Part shown: positions 46,384 to 59,610 of the stretch, one piece after another | Layout: each line of letters starts with the position of its first letter | How positions within the stretch are numbered: position 1 is the first letter of the stretch | Source of the DNA: Boswellia sacra | Taxonomy: Eukaryota > Streptophyta > Magnoliopsida > Sapindales > Burseraceae | Assembly: GCA_013180625.2 (NCBI GenBank) | Contig: SNVD02004835.1 | Coordinates: 1-64,000 of the forward strand | Direction: 5' to 3' | Length of the DNA: 64,000 bases | Made by a program: the position numbers and the translations under genes | Notes under the pieces: generated by a model | Database searches by the model: none | What the model was told of the DNA's origin: nothing | The model's input: the letters and a program-made list of their open reading frames with translations, nothing else

Positions 46384-47050
46384 GAAAACACAAACTCTCG
46401 TGCAAATCAAGGCTTAGAACTGATGGGAGTAGTCTATACTCCTTTGTCCCTGTTTGCTTCCAAACCGTTTCTAAGTTTTTCCAGGACACACGTCCGTGAG
46501 CTACAAACACACATTTCGACTCACAGACTCACGCCCATAAGCACTATTCATAAATGTTTTTCATTCCCTAACCTTCCTTGGAGTCTGAATATGTTGTCTG
46601 GTAGAAACCACTCTCATCGGTCACTATTTTTATCATCAGATTTCAAACCATAAGCAAAATCCGATACTTACTCAGATCTTCTATTTTTTAAACTTATTCT
46701 CTATTATTATTTAATTTTTAATTGTAAAACAAAGCATTTGTGCAGTGCAGTTTTGACTAGTGCAGCCTATTTTTTCTGCATTGCTTGGTGCAGCATTTAT
46801 GGTTTTAATTTATAATTTAATACAGTGTACATATAGCATCAGTCAATGCTATGCAGTTCTTTATACAGCACAGTTTGGTGAAGCGAACATGTTTTGAGAA
46901 ATATTTTCTTCCTGTCCCCTCCCTGTTTAACAGTCAGGCAAGCCTCTGCCAGTCCGCCCAAGAAAGGCATCAAAACAAGTGTCAAATGTGAACGATCAAG
47001 CATGGGACCCAAATGCATCTGAGCGGTCGACATTTACCCATCCGACCAAC

Positions 47051-47137
47051 CACGTGCAGATCTTACTAGCGACGTGTAAACTTAATCCACACAGCATTCA
47101 TACGAAAGCGACACAAATCATCAGGACTCCCCACGTG
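47051..47137. promoter_or_regulatory. G-box/ABRE-like cluster upstream of lipase gene
   Basis: CACGTG at 47051-47056 and 47132-47137 and GACGTGT at 47071-47077 lie 229-315 bases before the ATG. ACGTG cores are the binding sites of bZIP and bHLH factors, including abscisic-acid and light responsive ones. The spacing suits a promoter. Function is inferred from motifs only. Confidence 0.5.
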
Positions 47138-47365
47138 GATCCTCCTGCAGGAAACGCGGAAAAACAAATAGAGAATTAACAATTCAGCAGACCTTCTTCG
47201 TACGGAAAGAATCGGTTGCGTTGCTGAGTTATCTCGGTTCCGAAATATCGGATTCATTTTGTCGAATCCCAGAATTTCTCTCTCCTCTCGTGCACAATTT
47301 TTTCGCTTCGTTTCCATCTGTTTTTCGACAACAAAATCGAAATCAAAACTGGAAACAGTAAAAAT

Positions 47366-50300
47366 ATGCAGCGATTTGTTGACAACGCCCTCGCTGTAAC
47401 CAAAGAGTGAGTCTATCATTTCTCTCCATTCCCATACCACCTAAGCTTCCATACATGCATAAATCAAGCATGTACACATACATGATCATGTATTCATGTA
47501 TGTATATGTTGTGCTGATTTGGATATTGAAACCGAATTTGGTGCGTTAGATGATTCTGTCGTTTTTTTTTTGCGTTTTGATGTTCTAATTGTATTTTTGC
47601 TTTTCTTTTTTTACATACATATGTACAATTTGAATTTGAAGCTAATTTAATTTTAAATGATTAGAGTGGAATTTAGATGCGCTTGTAGTTGTTTTCCATG
47701 GAATAGTGTTATTGAAATCAATTTCGTGTTGTGGAAGGTTTGGAATTTATTTTTATTTATTTTCTTTATTTTATTTTTGTTAATGAATAAATTGGTGTTT
47801 GATTGATTGGTTTTGTTGATTTGATTTTAGTGCAGGTCGGTGAAGACGTTCACGTACGAGTCTTTGAACAACATTGTGAGGCTGATCAATGGAGTTTCGG
47901 CGCTTTTGTTGGCCATTCTACCGGGGAAAGCTACTATCCTTGAAGGTATTCACGGCTGGGAGCTCAGGCCGACTTTTCGCGGACCTCGCTTCCCTCGTTG
48001 GATGGAGAAGTAAGTTCTCAAACTTGAGTACGAAAAGGATGAAATTCTTGTGAGAAGAACTAGTTCTAGGATAAACTCAAGTTACATCAAATCACTTTGG
48101 AAGACTGAGATTTATTATGACATTTGCCATTTCCAAGTGAATAATTATGAAAGTTAGATGTATCGATCTGGTTTTTCGAAAATTCTGCTACAATTGATTT
48201 GAAAAATTAGGTGCCGCTTGATCCCTGCCTGTCTTTATGTAAATAAGCGTCTTCAGATTTAGCAATAATACAAATTTTTAAGTCAAAACTTTTAGTTGTT
48301 TTAGGAGAAGCGGGTAAATTATTGCTTGGTTGGCCTGGTCACTGGCTATTTATTTTCTTGTGGGACAAAATAATGGGAAATTTTGGTCTTGTTAAATGTT
48401 GGAAGGAGTTTTGTTGTATGGTGATCGATCACACTTTGAAACTATGATTACACTAGACTTGGACATCTAGAGTTACATATGATAATTTGGCGACCACTTT
48501 CTGTAGAACTGATTAATGTAAAATGAGTTGTGATAGTCATGTAAGTACAGAAACCTCTACACAAGATCCAACTAATGGATCATAAAAATGTCAGTTCGGT
48601 ATAGCCTGAAGCACGCAAATAACAGAATATATGGACAACAAAAAGTAGAGCAAACAACCAAAGTTAGCTTATAACTCCTTCCCAATTTGAGCCTATAAAG
48701 TAAAAGAGGTATCCTGAAAAGCATATTCCTGAATATACCTTTGCATATTGAGTTTTGTTTGAAAAAATTTCTTTACTTTCCTTTTGGCTAAATACTCCTT
48801 CAATGTTGAAATAAAGAGTTCTGTTTTAATTCTGATATTCTGTTTTGTAATTGTCTTTGTTCAGTTAAATACTTCATCCCATTATGAGATTTTATTTAAG
48901 AAATTTAAATCTAGGTTGTGTAGATGGATTTGGCTACTTTCTTAGACCTTGCAAGTCTTCTGATATGAATCTGGGAAAGACAAGGAATGGGGTAAGACCT
49001 GTTGTAATCAATCTCTTATTTTTGTATGACTCAAATTTTCTAGTTATAGAAAATGTCTCCTCAAATCACATTTGTGATAGGGGTATGGAAGTGACTCTGT
49101 GAACACTTGGCTCTATGCTTTGTAGAAGCCTTAGAATCAGTTTTTGATTGGATAAAATATGATGGCTTACTTTGTTTTAGAGGCTGAACCATGCACATTT
49201 TCTTTGTTGAAATTTATTATCAAAGAGGTTCTTTCATCCATGAATAATTGCTTTTTATTTTTTAATTTTTTCCATTTGTTTTGTTGCATTGCCTAGTTTG
49301 TGTCGGAATCAGTTTTCTCCCTTTCCCTCTATTCGTGCTAGTCTAGCACAAAATATTATTTGTAACAACCTTAAGCAGCTTGGTAATTTCATTTACTTTA
49401 GTGCTTGAAGAGTGGGGTATTGGTGTATACCGGAGCATATTAAAAATGAACAGCTGGAATTGACTTTTGTGCAAGTTAAATATAAGAGGCTTTGATTTTG
49501 CTCAAAGTATTCCAACTATGCTATGTCTTGACTGATTCATAGTGTGAGATGAGATGGTTTAGAGCCCAGTATGTTCACATGACCTCCCTTTAGACAAGAG
49601 CACATTCTTTTGATTCTTGATTAGTGACTTTATGAAGCATTATTTGAGGAGCTCTTATGCAAAACGTGGTCGTGTTTAAGCTTGCTTGTTATTATTGATG
49701 ACAGTGTAACTTTATCACTTGTTGATGGCTGATTTAAGCCCAATAATCTTACCAAATTTATTTTTCTGCATAAATTAGCTGATGTGTAAATCACTTTATG
49801 TAGCTTATCTTTTATTTTCTTTGGCCATTTTCTTAATATGTCCTAGTGTGAATTTCTTCTACTTGTGCTTTCCTGCATCTTCTCTTCTAGATTTATATTG
49901 TTGTGAATACCCGCTTCATATTTTTCCTATCTTTCTGCTTTAATTTTCTTTTAATGTGTAATTATTAATGCCACCATGCCTTGTGTTACAAGCTTTTGTT
50001 GTTTTTGACACTTTTTTTTCTTGATGATTGTAGCGGCGTGTCCTCGTTTAATCGGTTTGTACATGAGCTTTCCGTGGACTCTGATACTTCAAGTGTAGAT
50101 TATTCTTCTGGAGAAGAAGAATTTGACGGACCATGTCCTCCATCACCATCATCACAGGGTTCACGAATCTCCAGGGCAAGTAGTTCAACCATGTATGAAA
50201 AGCATAAGACTGGATGGATCATGTGCTTACTCTCATGGATTCTGTTTCCTCTAACTTTTTTGCTTGGGCTACCATTTCGTCTTCGTCGTTTGTCTTATAG

Positions 50301-53300
50301 TAGGGGATCAAAAGTCCCTCCTTCAGGTCACCAGCCTCTGCATTTACGTTCAATTAAGAGAGTGCACACCCTCAAGGATCATGTTGTTCACCGCACTACT
50401 GACCGGAGACGTGGAGTCATTGAGGTTTGTTCTACATTCCATGTATAGATACGTAGGATATACAGGTACTGCCACGTATATCTTCCTAGGATATAAAGTT
50501 ACGGTGATCAAAATTTTTCCAATGTCTTGTGGGTGGATTTATATTCTTCATTATCTCCTTGCTTTTTTTTTTTTTTTTTTTTCATGTTATGTCAACCAGG
50601 ACCTTCATCTAGCGATTGAGATCTTCATAGAGGCTGTCTTTGATTTTTTTCACAAGGCTGCCCATTTTATTCTATCTCCAACGGAAGCTTTTAGAGTAGT
50701 GTGGAGATGGTTTTCATCTGATGGCAGCGTAACTGAAAATATTCATACTGGTGTTTCTGATGGCTTGGTGCAAACAACAACACTAGGAGAGAATGATCCA
50801 ATTGTTACTGAAACGAAATCTACTTTTCATCAGGCTATGAATACAGATGCCCGTACCTGTCAAGATGTTATAACAGAACTTGGGTAAGGACAATTCTACT
50901 GTTGAATCTATTCAATTTCTATTTGTGGAATTTTTGTAAGATTTGCAAGTTCTACTTATTTATTTATTTATTACCTCTTTTAGGTATCCATATGAGGCTA
51001 TTCATGTTGTCACTTCTGATGGATATGTCCTCCTTTTGGAAAGAATTCCCAGGTACGGATGAGAGCTTTTCCTGTCAAATTACAACTTTTAGTGGATAAT
51101 GGATTCTGATGCCTGTGATGTGCTTTTGCAGACGTGATGCACGGAAAGTTGTTTATCTACAGCATGGAATTTTGGATTCATCGATGGGGTCAGTTATTTC
51201 CGTCTTTTCCTTTTTGATATACAATTTGTGTTAAGCCAGTCTCTAGAAGATTAGGTGTGTTTGTTTTCCTATTCTAATAACATTTTCTGAAAATGCACAG
51301 TTACCAATACATTTTATATTAATATCAACTACATATCATTTTCAAAATTCGAAAAAAAATTAAAATTAACCACATGTTCTTACCAAATTTTAAAAGCAAA
51401 AACTCATAATATAAAAACAAAAACACCCTTATATACTAAGAAAAGTATGCATTTTGTTTTCCTCTCTTTTTTGATAAAGAAATTGCACATGTTCCATTGT
51501 CTTCTGCACTCATATAGTTATTATCAGGTTGTAATTGTGCATTCGTTTTAGCAGAATGGCCATAATGTTGTCAGTTTGGTGCTCATTCTGATTTCCTTTT
51601 GTGCACGAAATGATCTCTGTGGGAGATAATAGTTTGACCTCATTTAATTGTTGAGGAGGACTAATCTTTAGTGTGAAACAATTTCAAACAGTTACTTGCT
51701 GCAAAGCTTAAGTAGTATCATGTTTTAATGTTAAACATCGTTTCATGACATGCCGGTTATGTCTTCAATGTTGACTCCAGGTGAAAATTTAGTCGAGAAG
51801 GCTTAGAAATAAGTTGTCAAAGATGTCTTTTATGTCAAATTTCTGCTCAAATTTTCTTTTCCTTTTTGTCAAGGTTATGGAATTCTTTGCTTTGATAGGT
51901 TTTCCATTCAATGAGGACTCCAGTGTTCATGGAACTGTTTGGTTATTCAAAACTATGGCCCATGGATGTTAATTAGTGATCCTTTGCCTACCCTTCTGTT
52001 CAGTGTGATGGATACGAAATAGTTGCTTCATGTCGGCATAGTTGCTAATTCATTACACCATGAAAATATAACTTCGCCATTCTTCTTCTTGGCACTGCCA
52101 TTGCAATTTACAGTGCATTAATTAACTAATGTCACCACTAATTCTGGAACATAAGTTGATGGGAAAGCTCCTAGTCTTGATATTTAAACTCTTAACTTAA
52201 CATGCTCCTCATGTGGATGGAATAATTTTGTGAACATTGATCTAGTTAATAGAATGGAAGGATTTTTAGGTTCTGAATTCGAGATCTCTAAATCTAATAG
52301 GCTCTTATGTTATGTTGGAAACCATAAGTTGATGTGAAATGGTCTAGCAATGTTATTAAACTCCAACATTTTACATATTTTGGCTGGATATTTGATATTT
52401 GAATATTTCGTTTGAGCCACACCAAATGGAATTATTTGATTTTACCTATGCAGATTTCTGTATTAGAAAGCTTGGTTTGCAAACATTTGATGCTTTATTT
52501 TTTCCAAGTAATAATAATTTTGGTTACACCAACAGTTCCTTAATAGTAAGGGGCTGTTTGGTATAGGGAGTTGTTCCCATGGGAATGGGAATCTTAACCC
52601 AACCCCCTGTTTGGTATGTTATTTGCTTTTCTTTAACCTGATAATGTAGCTTTCCTACGGGTTTCAAATGATCCTTAATGGGGGTAATATGGATCCCTTT
52701 CACCACTTGAGTTTGAGATGCCCTGGAAACGAAAACCCATGTTACAAGCCACCTCTCTCTCTATCTGAGCACTCATTGGTGACGCCTTCCCCCTCTCCCT
52801 TACGATCTCTCTCTCTCCCCATTACCGCTCTCTCTCTCACGATCTTTCCCTCTCTCCGCCACAAGCACAGACACAAACCCAACAGTGAACAGGATTTGAC
52901 CAAAACTTAGACGGAGGTGAGCTAACTTGAATTGGAAGAGTGGGGAGGAGGAGAAGGTGGTTGACTGAAACTTAGATGGAGGTTTTGGAGGTGTTCCCCT
53001 GGTTATTTGAAGTTGGTGATGGAGGGATAATTTTAGGTGAAGTCTTGATCTACACTTTGGTGGGGGTGGTGATGTCTCACTCGTCGGATGTCAGCGATGA
53101 GCAAGGATTCCGATTATGAACAGTGGCAGTGGTGGGAGGAAGAAGGGGAGGAAGAAGGGGTGGACCAATTTCAAATTTTCTGGAATTTTCTTAATAAAAA
53201 TTTGATAACACACTTAAAATAAAAGAACCTTTGGTTAAAAAGAAAGCTGACCAAGAAATTTAAAAAAAGAAATTCATTGCTTGTGGATGAGGGTAATTGC

Positions 53301-53756
53301 ATACTAGAACAGTAACAAAATTAAGTATTTTTAACAAATTGCAAAAATTTTAATTGTAAAGTTTAATGAAAAAAATTTAGCACATTCTTGTATACAACCA
53401 AATATAGGAATCCGTTTCTCACATAAATCAAGGATAAGATTTCTGTGGCCAACCAAATACAGTAATATTTTTTTTTCCTAGGAATCATGTTTCCATATTG
53501 CCCCATTTCTAGGAATGTCAACCCAATTCCCATGAAACTAAACTCTCACACCAAAGGGTCCCTAAGAGTAAGTGATTAAGATATTATTTTATGCCCTAAG
53601 CGGCCAACCCTACAGGTGATTAACTTTCATCCCATTAGTTTCAATTATTATTGCAGTCATCTTATCAAAAGACCGTTTAGGCAGCCCTCAGTCAAGCGTT
53701 AAAGGGGTTGGGGAGATGAAGTTATGTCATAGATTCTGATCTTGGCAATTGGGTTA

Positions 53757-53793
<37 letters not shown>

Positions 53794-56276
53794 GCAATAA
53801 TAAACATTCTAAGTGTTTTTTTCCTTTTTACTCTGCTTTATTGTGTAAGAGGCTCACATTAGTCTTTTATTTTGATTTAGTGAAACAAACAGTGAGAGCA
53901 GAAATTTTTAAGTGTCTTTAATTTCCAATGATTTTTAATTTTCATTTTTTATACTTGATTGAATTTAGTTATATTTTTAGTTCTAGCTTATCTTAACAAA
54001 TCCTAATGAGCTTGATAAATTTCTTAGTGTATAGATTGATCTCCGCTTGCCTCTTCATCTAGGCCTTGGGAAAGCCATTATCAAGTTATTTGAAATAGTT
54101 ATTTAACACAATTTTCCTTGGAGAAAGTAGAGCTTTCACAATAAATACTGCACTTGTACAACAATAAGTTTTTAATATTTTCCTCATTTTTCTTCAAAAT
54201 TTTAAGTTGAACTGGCATTCCTCGTTGATGACCTTTCTCTATTTCTAATATTGATTCATGATTTATGAACTTTGATAATGATTCATGCTTCATTTAATCA
54301 TCCTATTTCTTATCTTTTATTTACTTTGATGGATGTTATCAAAGAGTTACACCCTCCAATTTTTTTTATTTACTTCTTGTGAGGATATATTCAAAATGTT
54401 GTGTAATTTGTCAATGCTTATATGATTATATATTTCATTATTTATTTCTTTGAAAAAAGTCATTAGCAGCTCTTGTTTTGCTTCTTGACTTGATGAAATC
54501 AAATATATATATATATATATATTTTACAAGTTAATTATGGTCCTGGTAATTTGGACGACGTCTACTCTTTCATGCTAGAAAGAAGCTACTGTATGAGTTA
54601 ATATGATCATTGGCTACCTTTTATTTTATAACTCATTTCTTGGCGTATAGATTGTTAGGGCATGGAATGTGGCTGTTTCATTGTATGCCCTCCCAAAGTC
54701 GTTTTCTACTTTGTCTAGCTAGCTCCTACTGGGTCAACTATTTGCCTTTTATTTTCTTTTGTCTTCTCAGTCCTTAGATATTATCGAACTTATAAATCAC
54801 CTCATCTCTTTTATTATTGTTATGGGTTGATTCAATATTGAATTTATTGTATGTTATGTATTTTTGCTTCTTATGAGTTGATTTTATTGTCCAGTTGGGT
54901 GTCTAATGGAGTAGTTGGTTCTCCAGCATTTGCTGCCTACGATCAAGGTTTGTTATAATTGTCTTTGGAATATACACAGCTGCTGTGCATATCACTCGTT
55001 GCATCGGAGTATAAACTTGCTCTTTCTATCACTTATATTTATATGTATCTTTTGCAGGGTATGACGTTTTCCTTGGGAATTTCCGTGGTTTGGTTTCCAG
55101 GGAGCATGTCAACAAAAATATTTCGTCACGGCAGTATGTTTATTTAATCTCTTTGGTTAATTTTTTCATGGAGTAACACTAATAATTAATTTTATAGTCG
55201 CTGATGTTTGAGAAGAAAGAGGACAGAAGAGTTTTAAATAATTTTCTGATTTCCTACTTACGGTCATGCTCGCAAGTATGTAGACCATCAAGTACAATAA
55301 TGGTATGCATTTAACTAAAAGTAATGCAACTCAATGCAGGTATTGGCAGTACTCCATTAATGAGCATGGAATGGAGGATATTCCAGCTATGGTGGAGAAG
55401 ATTCATGAAATTAAAACTTCAGAACTGAAAATAAGCCATCCTGATGTCGAAGAAGAAATAAATGAGGATCAGCCTTACAAACTTTGTGCAGTCTGCCATA
55501 GCTTGGGGGGAGCTGCTATATTGATGTATGTTATAACTCGCCAGATCGAAGAGAAGCCTCACAGGCTTGCAAGATTAATTTTATTATCTCCAGCTGGGTT
55601 TCATGACGATTCAAACCTAGTTTTTACAGTTGTGGAGTATTTATTCCTTCTTGTGGCTCCTATTCTGGCACCCATTGTACCAGGCTTCTATATACCAACT
55701 AGATTCTTTCGTATGCTGCTGAACAAGTTGGCTCGGGACTTCCATAACTACCCTGCTGTTGGAGGACTGGTTCAAACCCTAATGAGCTACGTTGTCGGTG
55801 GAGACAGCTCGAATTGGGTTGGAGTATTAGGGTTGCCACACTACAACATGAATGACATGCCAGGAGTTTCATTCCGAGTGGCTCACCACCTTGCACAGAT
55901 GAAACATTCGGGAAAATTTAGGATGTACGATTATGGGAACGCATCTGTGAACATGGAGGTGTATGGTTCTTCAGAGCCATTGGACTTGGGTGAATATTAT
56001 GGTCTCATTGATATTCCGGTTGCTCTGGTTGCCGGACGTAAGGACAAAGTAATTCGGCCTTCAATGGTAAGGAAGCACTATAAGTTGATGAAAGAAGCAG
56101 GTGTGGATGTATCATACAATGAGTTTGAGTATGCTCACTTGGACTTCACATTCTCCCACCGTGAAGAACTCTTAGCCTATGTGATGTCGCGCTTGCTTCT
56201 CGTGGAGCCTTCTCCAAAGAAGCAACCCAGCCAGAAGGCCATTAGGTTAAAGAAGAAAGGGCAGGTTAGTTCTTAA
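47366..56276 (+). CDS. Alpha/beta-hydrolase, acid lipase-type, membrane-associated
   Basis: Nine exons: 47366-47406, 47836-48009, 50034-50424, 50600-50883, 50984-51052, 51132-51188, 54895-54947, 55058-55133, 55340-56276. All introns are GT-AG and phases agree, giving 2082 bases, 693 residues. It resembles the Arabidopsis At1g73920/At1g18460 family (about 700 residues, from memory), predicted lipases of unknown substrate. The start MQRFVDNALAV suits that family. Residues 74-130 are a serine/acidic-rich linker; about 132-152 (MCLLSWILFPLTFLLGL) form a likely membrane segment. YPYEAIHVVTSDGYVLLLERIP (about 297-319) is the partial AB-hydrolase lipase signature. HG at 331-332 is the probable oxyanion loop. 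CHSLGG carries the nucleophile Ser436 (Cys replaces the first Gly of GxSxG). Asp617 and His648 complete the triad. The C-terminus is lysine-rich. No defect is seen. Intron 6 (3.7 kb) holds a transposon. Confidence 0.93.
52550..53562. mobile_element. PIF/Harbinger-type non-autonomous element in lipase intron 6
   Basis: Begins GGGGCTGTTTGGTATAGGG and ends CACACCAAAGGGTCCC, inverted repeats with several mismatches that extend inward over the CCCATGGGAATGGG and CCCAATTCCCATG words. It is flanked by TAA on both sides (52547-52549 and 53563-53565), the target size and preference of Harbinger elements. The interior has a CTCTCT-rich stretch near 52752-52860. No transposase is seen. Confidence 0.75.
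53755..53803. repeat. (TAA)n microsatellite in intron 6
   Basis: About thirteen ATA/TAA units, then one interruption and three more. Confidence 0.9.
54504..54523. repeat. (TA)n microsatellite in intron 6
   Basis: Ten TA units. Confidence 0.9.
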
Positions 56277-57369
56277 ATAATGTAAAACCAAGGCCGGCCA
56301 TGCCCCTTTTTGCTTCTTGATTTGGCATGCATGTTGTACCTTTAGATTCAAATTGTTGTACATGATTGATAGATCATATTCCCTTGCGCTAAATTATATT
56401 CGATTTTAGAGCACCGTCGGATGTAGCATACGTGTTAGTTCCCATTCTGTCTTTTCCTGGGGAAGTGAAGCCTACGCGCAGATAGGCTTTTGTACTCAAA
56501 AGTTGTATACCGAACACTGCACTACTTGGTTTGATTTAATGTATTGTCGCTAATCTATATTTCCGATGATGGGACAAAATATCTCTCCAATTATGGATGA
56601 GTTCCCATCCCGGGACGAATATGTACAAAGTGAATTAATTTGATTGAAGTGGCCTTAGTGTCTTTCTTTTCGATCTTCTGAGGTATCATTATTATGAATT
56701 ACTTTGCTTGCTTATCTTTACATTTAGACATTTTTCATCATCCAACGGTCATGCTTCTTTGCAAGCTTTAATGAATGTTTTTGCTGAAGTTTTCGCAGAA
56801 TTCTCTTGAATCTTATAGAAGTATTTGGCCGAAATTTTCAGGTGTGGATGACAATTATATTTGCTTTTAGAATGGGAAAATCACAATTTCCCCCTGGAGG
56901 GTAGGCATAAATTCTCTCTTCCCTCTTGTTTTTCGATATTTGTAATTGCCCCTAGTTTCACTTAATCTGAAGGAGGAAAATATAAGGCTCTCTTTTTTCT
57001 TGACTTCAAATCTTGTTTTCTGTGCTGCATATTTTTTAATACAATTTATATTCAATATCAACCACATATTCTTTTCAAAATTTAAAATAATTCAAAATCA
57101 ATCATATATTTTTAAATTTAATTAAAAATAAAAATACTAGATTCATAAAAGAAAAGAGCTTAAAATATGATGAAATTCTCCTATTAGTCTTAATAATTTT
57201 AAATTAAATAAAATAAATAATAAAATAATTCTTATTAAAGAAAAAACTATTAATCATTTTCCTCTTCCGCAAGCGATCGTAGTAAAAAACCCACCTTCTC
57301 TCTACCGATCGAAATAGCAGCAACAACAACAGTCAAAACCCATCTAGAAACTTCCTTGCAATCCTTTCC
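56277..57369. other. Lipase 3' flank and intergenic sequence
   Basis: The lipase 3' untranslated region presumably lies in the first few hundred bases, but I cannot place its end. The rest is AT-rich with no gene. Confidence 0.5.
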
Positions 57370-57516
57370 ATGGCAGAAATCACACCCAAGAAGCCTCATC
57401 ACTCTCTCAGAAAGTTGCAGAAGCAGCAATTACAACCTTCTTCTTCATCATCAATTTCTCTAACTTCCAAAACCTGTCAAGGATTTGCAACGAAGTCTAA
57501 ATCTTGTTGGAAATGA
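57370..57516 (+). other. Short open frame of 48 codons, unrecognised
   Basis: Starts MAEITPKKPHHSLRKLQ and continues serine- and lysine-rich. It is not a family I know. It may be an exon fragment or the transcribed leader of the relic downstream. Kept only because its composition is more gene-like than the surrounding AT-rich sequence. Confidence 0.2.
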
Positions 57517-57708
57517 GAAAAATCTGAAGCAGAGAGAGTCCAAATCTTGGTGAAATTCTTGTTATAGTGCCGCATCTTTGAGAGTAAATGCAGGGATGCT
57601 CTTTTGTTTCCATCAGTTTCGGTTGCGTGCTCTCATAAAATCTCAACATCATCAACATCAAAACTATAATATTTCACTTTCTTTTCTATTTACTTCAAGC
57701 TCTCTGCG

Positions 57709-57952
57709 ATGGCCTTCTCATCCAAATCCCTTCTCTCTTCCATCTACCTCGCCATCCTCATCGTTTCCACTGCGGCGCATTCTCTAGCTCCTGCTCCGTC
57801 ATTATCTTCGCACCTACTTAATCTGTGAAGCCTCCGTGCCATCTCCTTTGAAGTCTACACCACCGGTCGTTGAATATGCCGCTGTTTTGAGCAGATTTCC
57901 ATTCTAGGGATTCTTGGCTGTTGGGCTATTTGCTGCTATTTTGGTTACGTAG
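57709..57952 (+). pseudogene. Arabinogalactan-peptide-like relic
   Basis: The ATG at 57709 opens a 39-codon frame with a good secretion signal (MAFSSKSLLSSIYLAILIVSTAAHS) followed by LAPAPS, the Ala-Pro-Ser motif hydroxylated and glycosylated in arabinogalactan peptides. It ends at TGA 57826. Downstream, in a different frame (57878-57952), a hydrophobic tail with GFLAVGLFAAILVT resembles a GPI-anchor signal, with one stop before it. Together they look like the two ends of a small cell-surface proteoglycan gene broken by at least one frameshift and one stop. Alternatively an intron could bridge them, but I see no clean splice pair. Confidence 0.45.
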
Positions 57953-58239
57953 AGTGAAAGGGAATTACTAAGATCTGGTTTTTTATTTGTTGATTTATTT
58001 TTATAGTATTTGTATTGATTTTATTGAAAAAATAAATTATTTTTATTAGATCATATTTTTGTTTATTTTTAATTAATAATTTAATTAAAAATTAATATTA
58101 AAATTATTTTTTTTATATTTGCAAAATTATTTTATATTACCGTTTCACCCTAAAATTTCAGTCGAAAATTGAAGTCAAGTAGCAATTTCCAATATTGAAA
58201 AACATGAAGGGAAAGTCATACTGAGGTCTAAGAACATAT

Positions 58240-59002
58240 GACATATTAGGAATAAATTAGGAATTTCACTTATATTTTAGGAAATTTCACTTATATTTTA
58301 GGGAATTTGATTATTATTAGGGATTTTGACTTCTTAAATTGAAAGTAGTCCTAATTTGAGTTATTTTTCTAATTAATAGTTTATTATTTTGTTTAGAATT
58401 TAATAGTTTACTAGGGATTATTATTAGGATTAGTATTATAGTTTCTAATGCAATTATATTTCTTAGTAGAACCATACTTTAGGGAGACTTTTATGTTAAT
58501 TTTCAGATTTGGTTATTATTGATTTTTGATCTTTTAGTAAAAAGATTGCCTGCTCCCTCAATTTCGCTCTACTTCTTCCCAAATTTCTTCTATTGTTTCT
58601 CCCATTTTCTCTGTCTACATCTCCCTCCCTTTCCTAAATTGAAATTTGGGGGAGAAGTAGAACGAAATTGAGGGAGAAGACAATCTTTTTTACTAAAAGA
58701 TAAAAAATCAATAATAATCATGTCTAAAAAATAACATACCTAAATGCTCTTATTGATAGGACCTTAAATATAGTTCTACTCGAAAATATAATTCCATTAA
58801 AAAATAGAATACTAATGCTAATTTAATTAGAAAATACAACAAATAAATTCTAAACAAAATAGTAAACTATTAATGAGGAAAATAACTCAAATTATGACTA
58901 CTCCTAATTTAGGAAGTCAAAATCTCTAATAATAGTCAAAATCTCTAATTTATTAATATCCCTCAAATATAATTGAAATCCCTAATTTAGTCATAATATG
59001 TC
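58240..59002. repeat. Long inverted repeat (fold-back element)
   Basis: Arms of about 350 bases, 58240-58587 and 58641-59002, are reverse complements with scattered mismatches and indels and a 53-base loop. For example GACATATTA at 58240 pairs with TAATATGTC ending at 59002, and CTCCCTCAATTTCG at 58553 pairs with CGAAATTGAGGGAG near 58663. The left arm contains a small local duplication (ATTTCACTTATATTTTAGG, twice, about 58261-58302). No coding capacity. It is probably a fold-back miniature transposon. Confidence 0.85.
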
Positions 59003-59240
59003 CTACATCACCTAACCTTTGGGGGGAAAAGAATATCCCTTTTAGAATTTGCACTAACATTTTTTAATCCAAAAATGTTGTCACATAAAGACAAACATTT
59101 ATGTGGGATGTCGTGTTCGATTTTTTTTTTCCTTGTCTTTTTAGGCAATATATTTATTAAAATTCAAGTTGGATCTGGCCGTTTGATCAGAATCTAATTT
59201 CCATCCTGGGGTTAATAGGTATTTTAGCCAGAGTTTTTTG

Positions 59241-59340
59241 TTGATTAATAAGCCTGCAATATTGTTAACGTTAAGGGAGGAAATTCAGTTATTTTGGTTG
59301 ATTAATAAGCCTGAAATAGTGTTAAACGTTAGGGGAGGAT
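59241..59340. repeat. 57-base tandem duplication
   Basis: TTGATTAATAAGCCTG...GTTA.ACGTTA.GGGAGGA occurs at 59241 and again at 59298 with small changes. Confidence 0.8.
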
Positions 59341-59610
59341 ATGGTATAGTGGTTAAACGTGGTGATTTAAGAAAATTCTCACCGAGAGGCGCAAAAGGAA
59401 GATTATGGTAAAAATTTTTAACTACAATTAGTCCAATGCATATGTAATTGAAAGCGGGTTGTTTTGAGGTATTACGCATAATTTATTCGGTACAACATTA
59501 TAATATTTTTTCATATGTTATGTCTTACTAAAGTTGTTTTTTTTTTTTTTGAGAAATGATCAAAATTATAAAGTTTCGAAATTCAAAAAATTTAAATACT
59601 ATGGCCAAAT
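59341..59610. other. AT-rich spacer
   Basis: No gene seen; a T-run lies near 59538-59551. Confidence 0.4.

Noticed and set aside
50264..50887. 207-codon open frame through lipase exons 3-4
   Set aside because: It reads through intron 3 and starts in the wrong frame; splicing gives the conserved protein instead.
55305..55339. Upstream ATG extending the last lipase exon
   Set aside because: The in-frame extension lies in intron 8; the CAG acceptor at 55337-55339 restores the correct phase.
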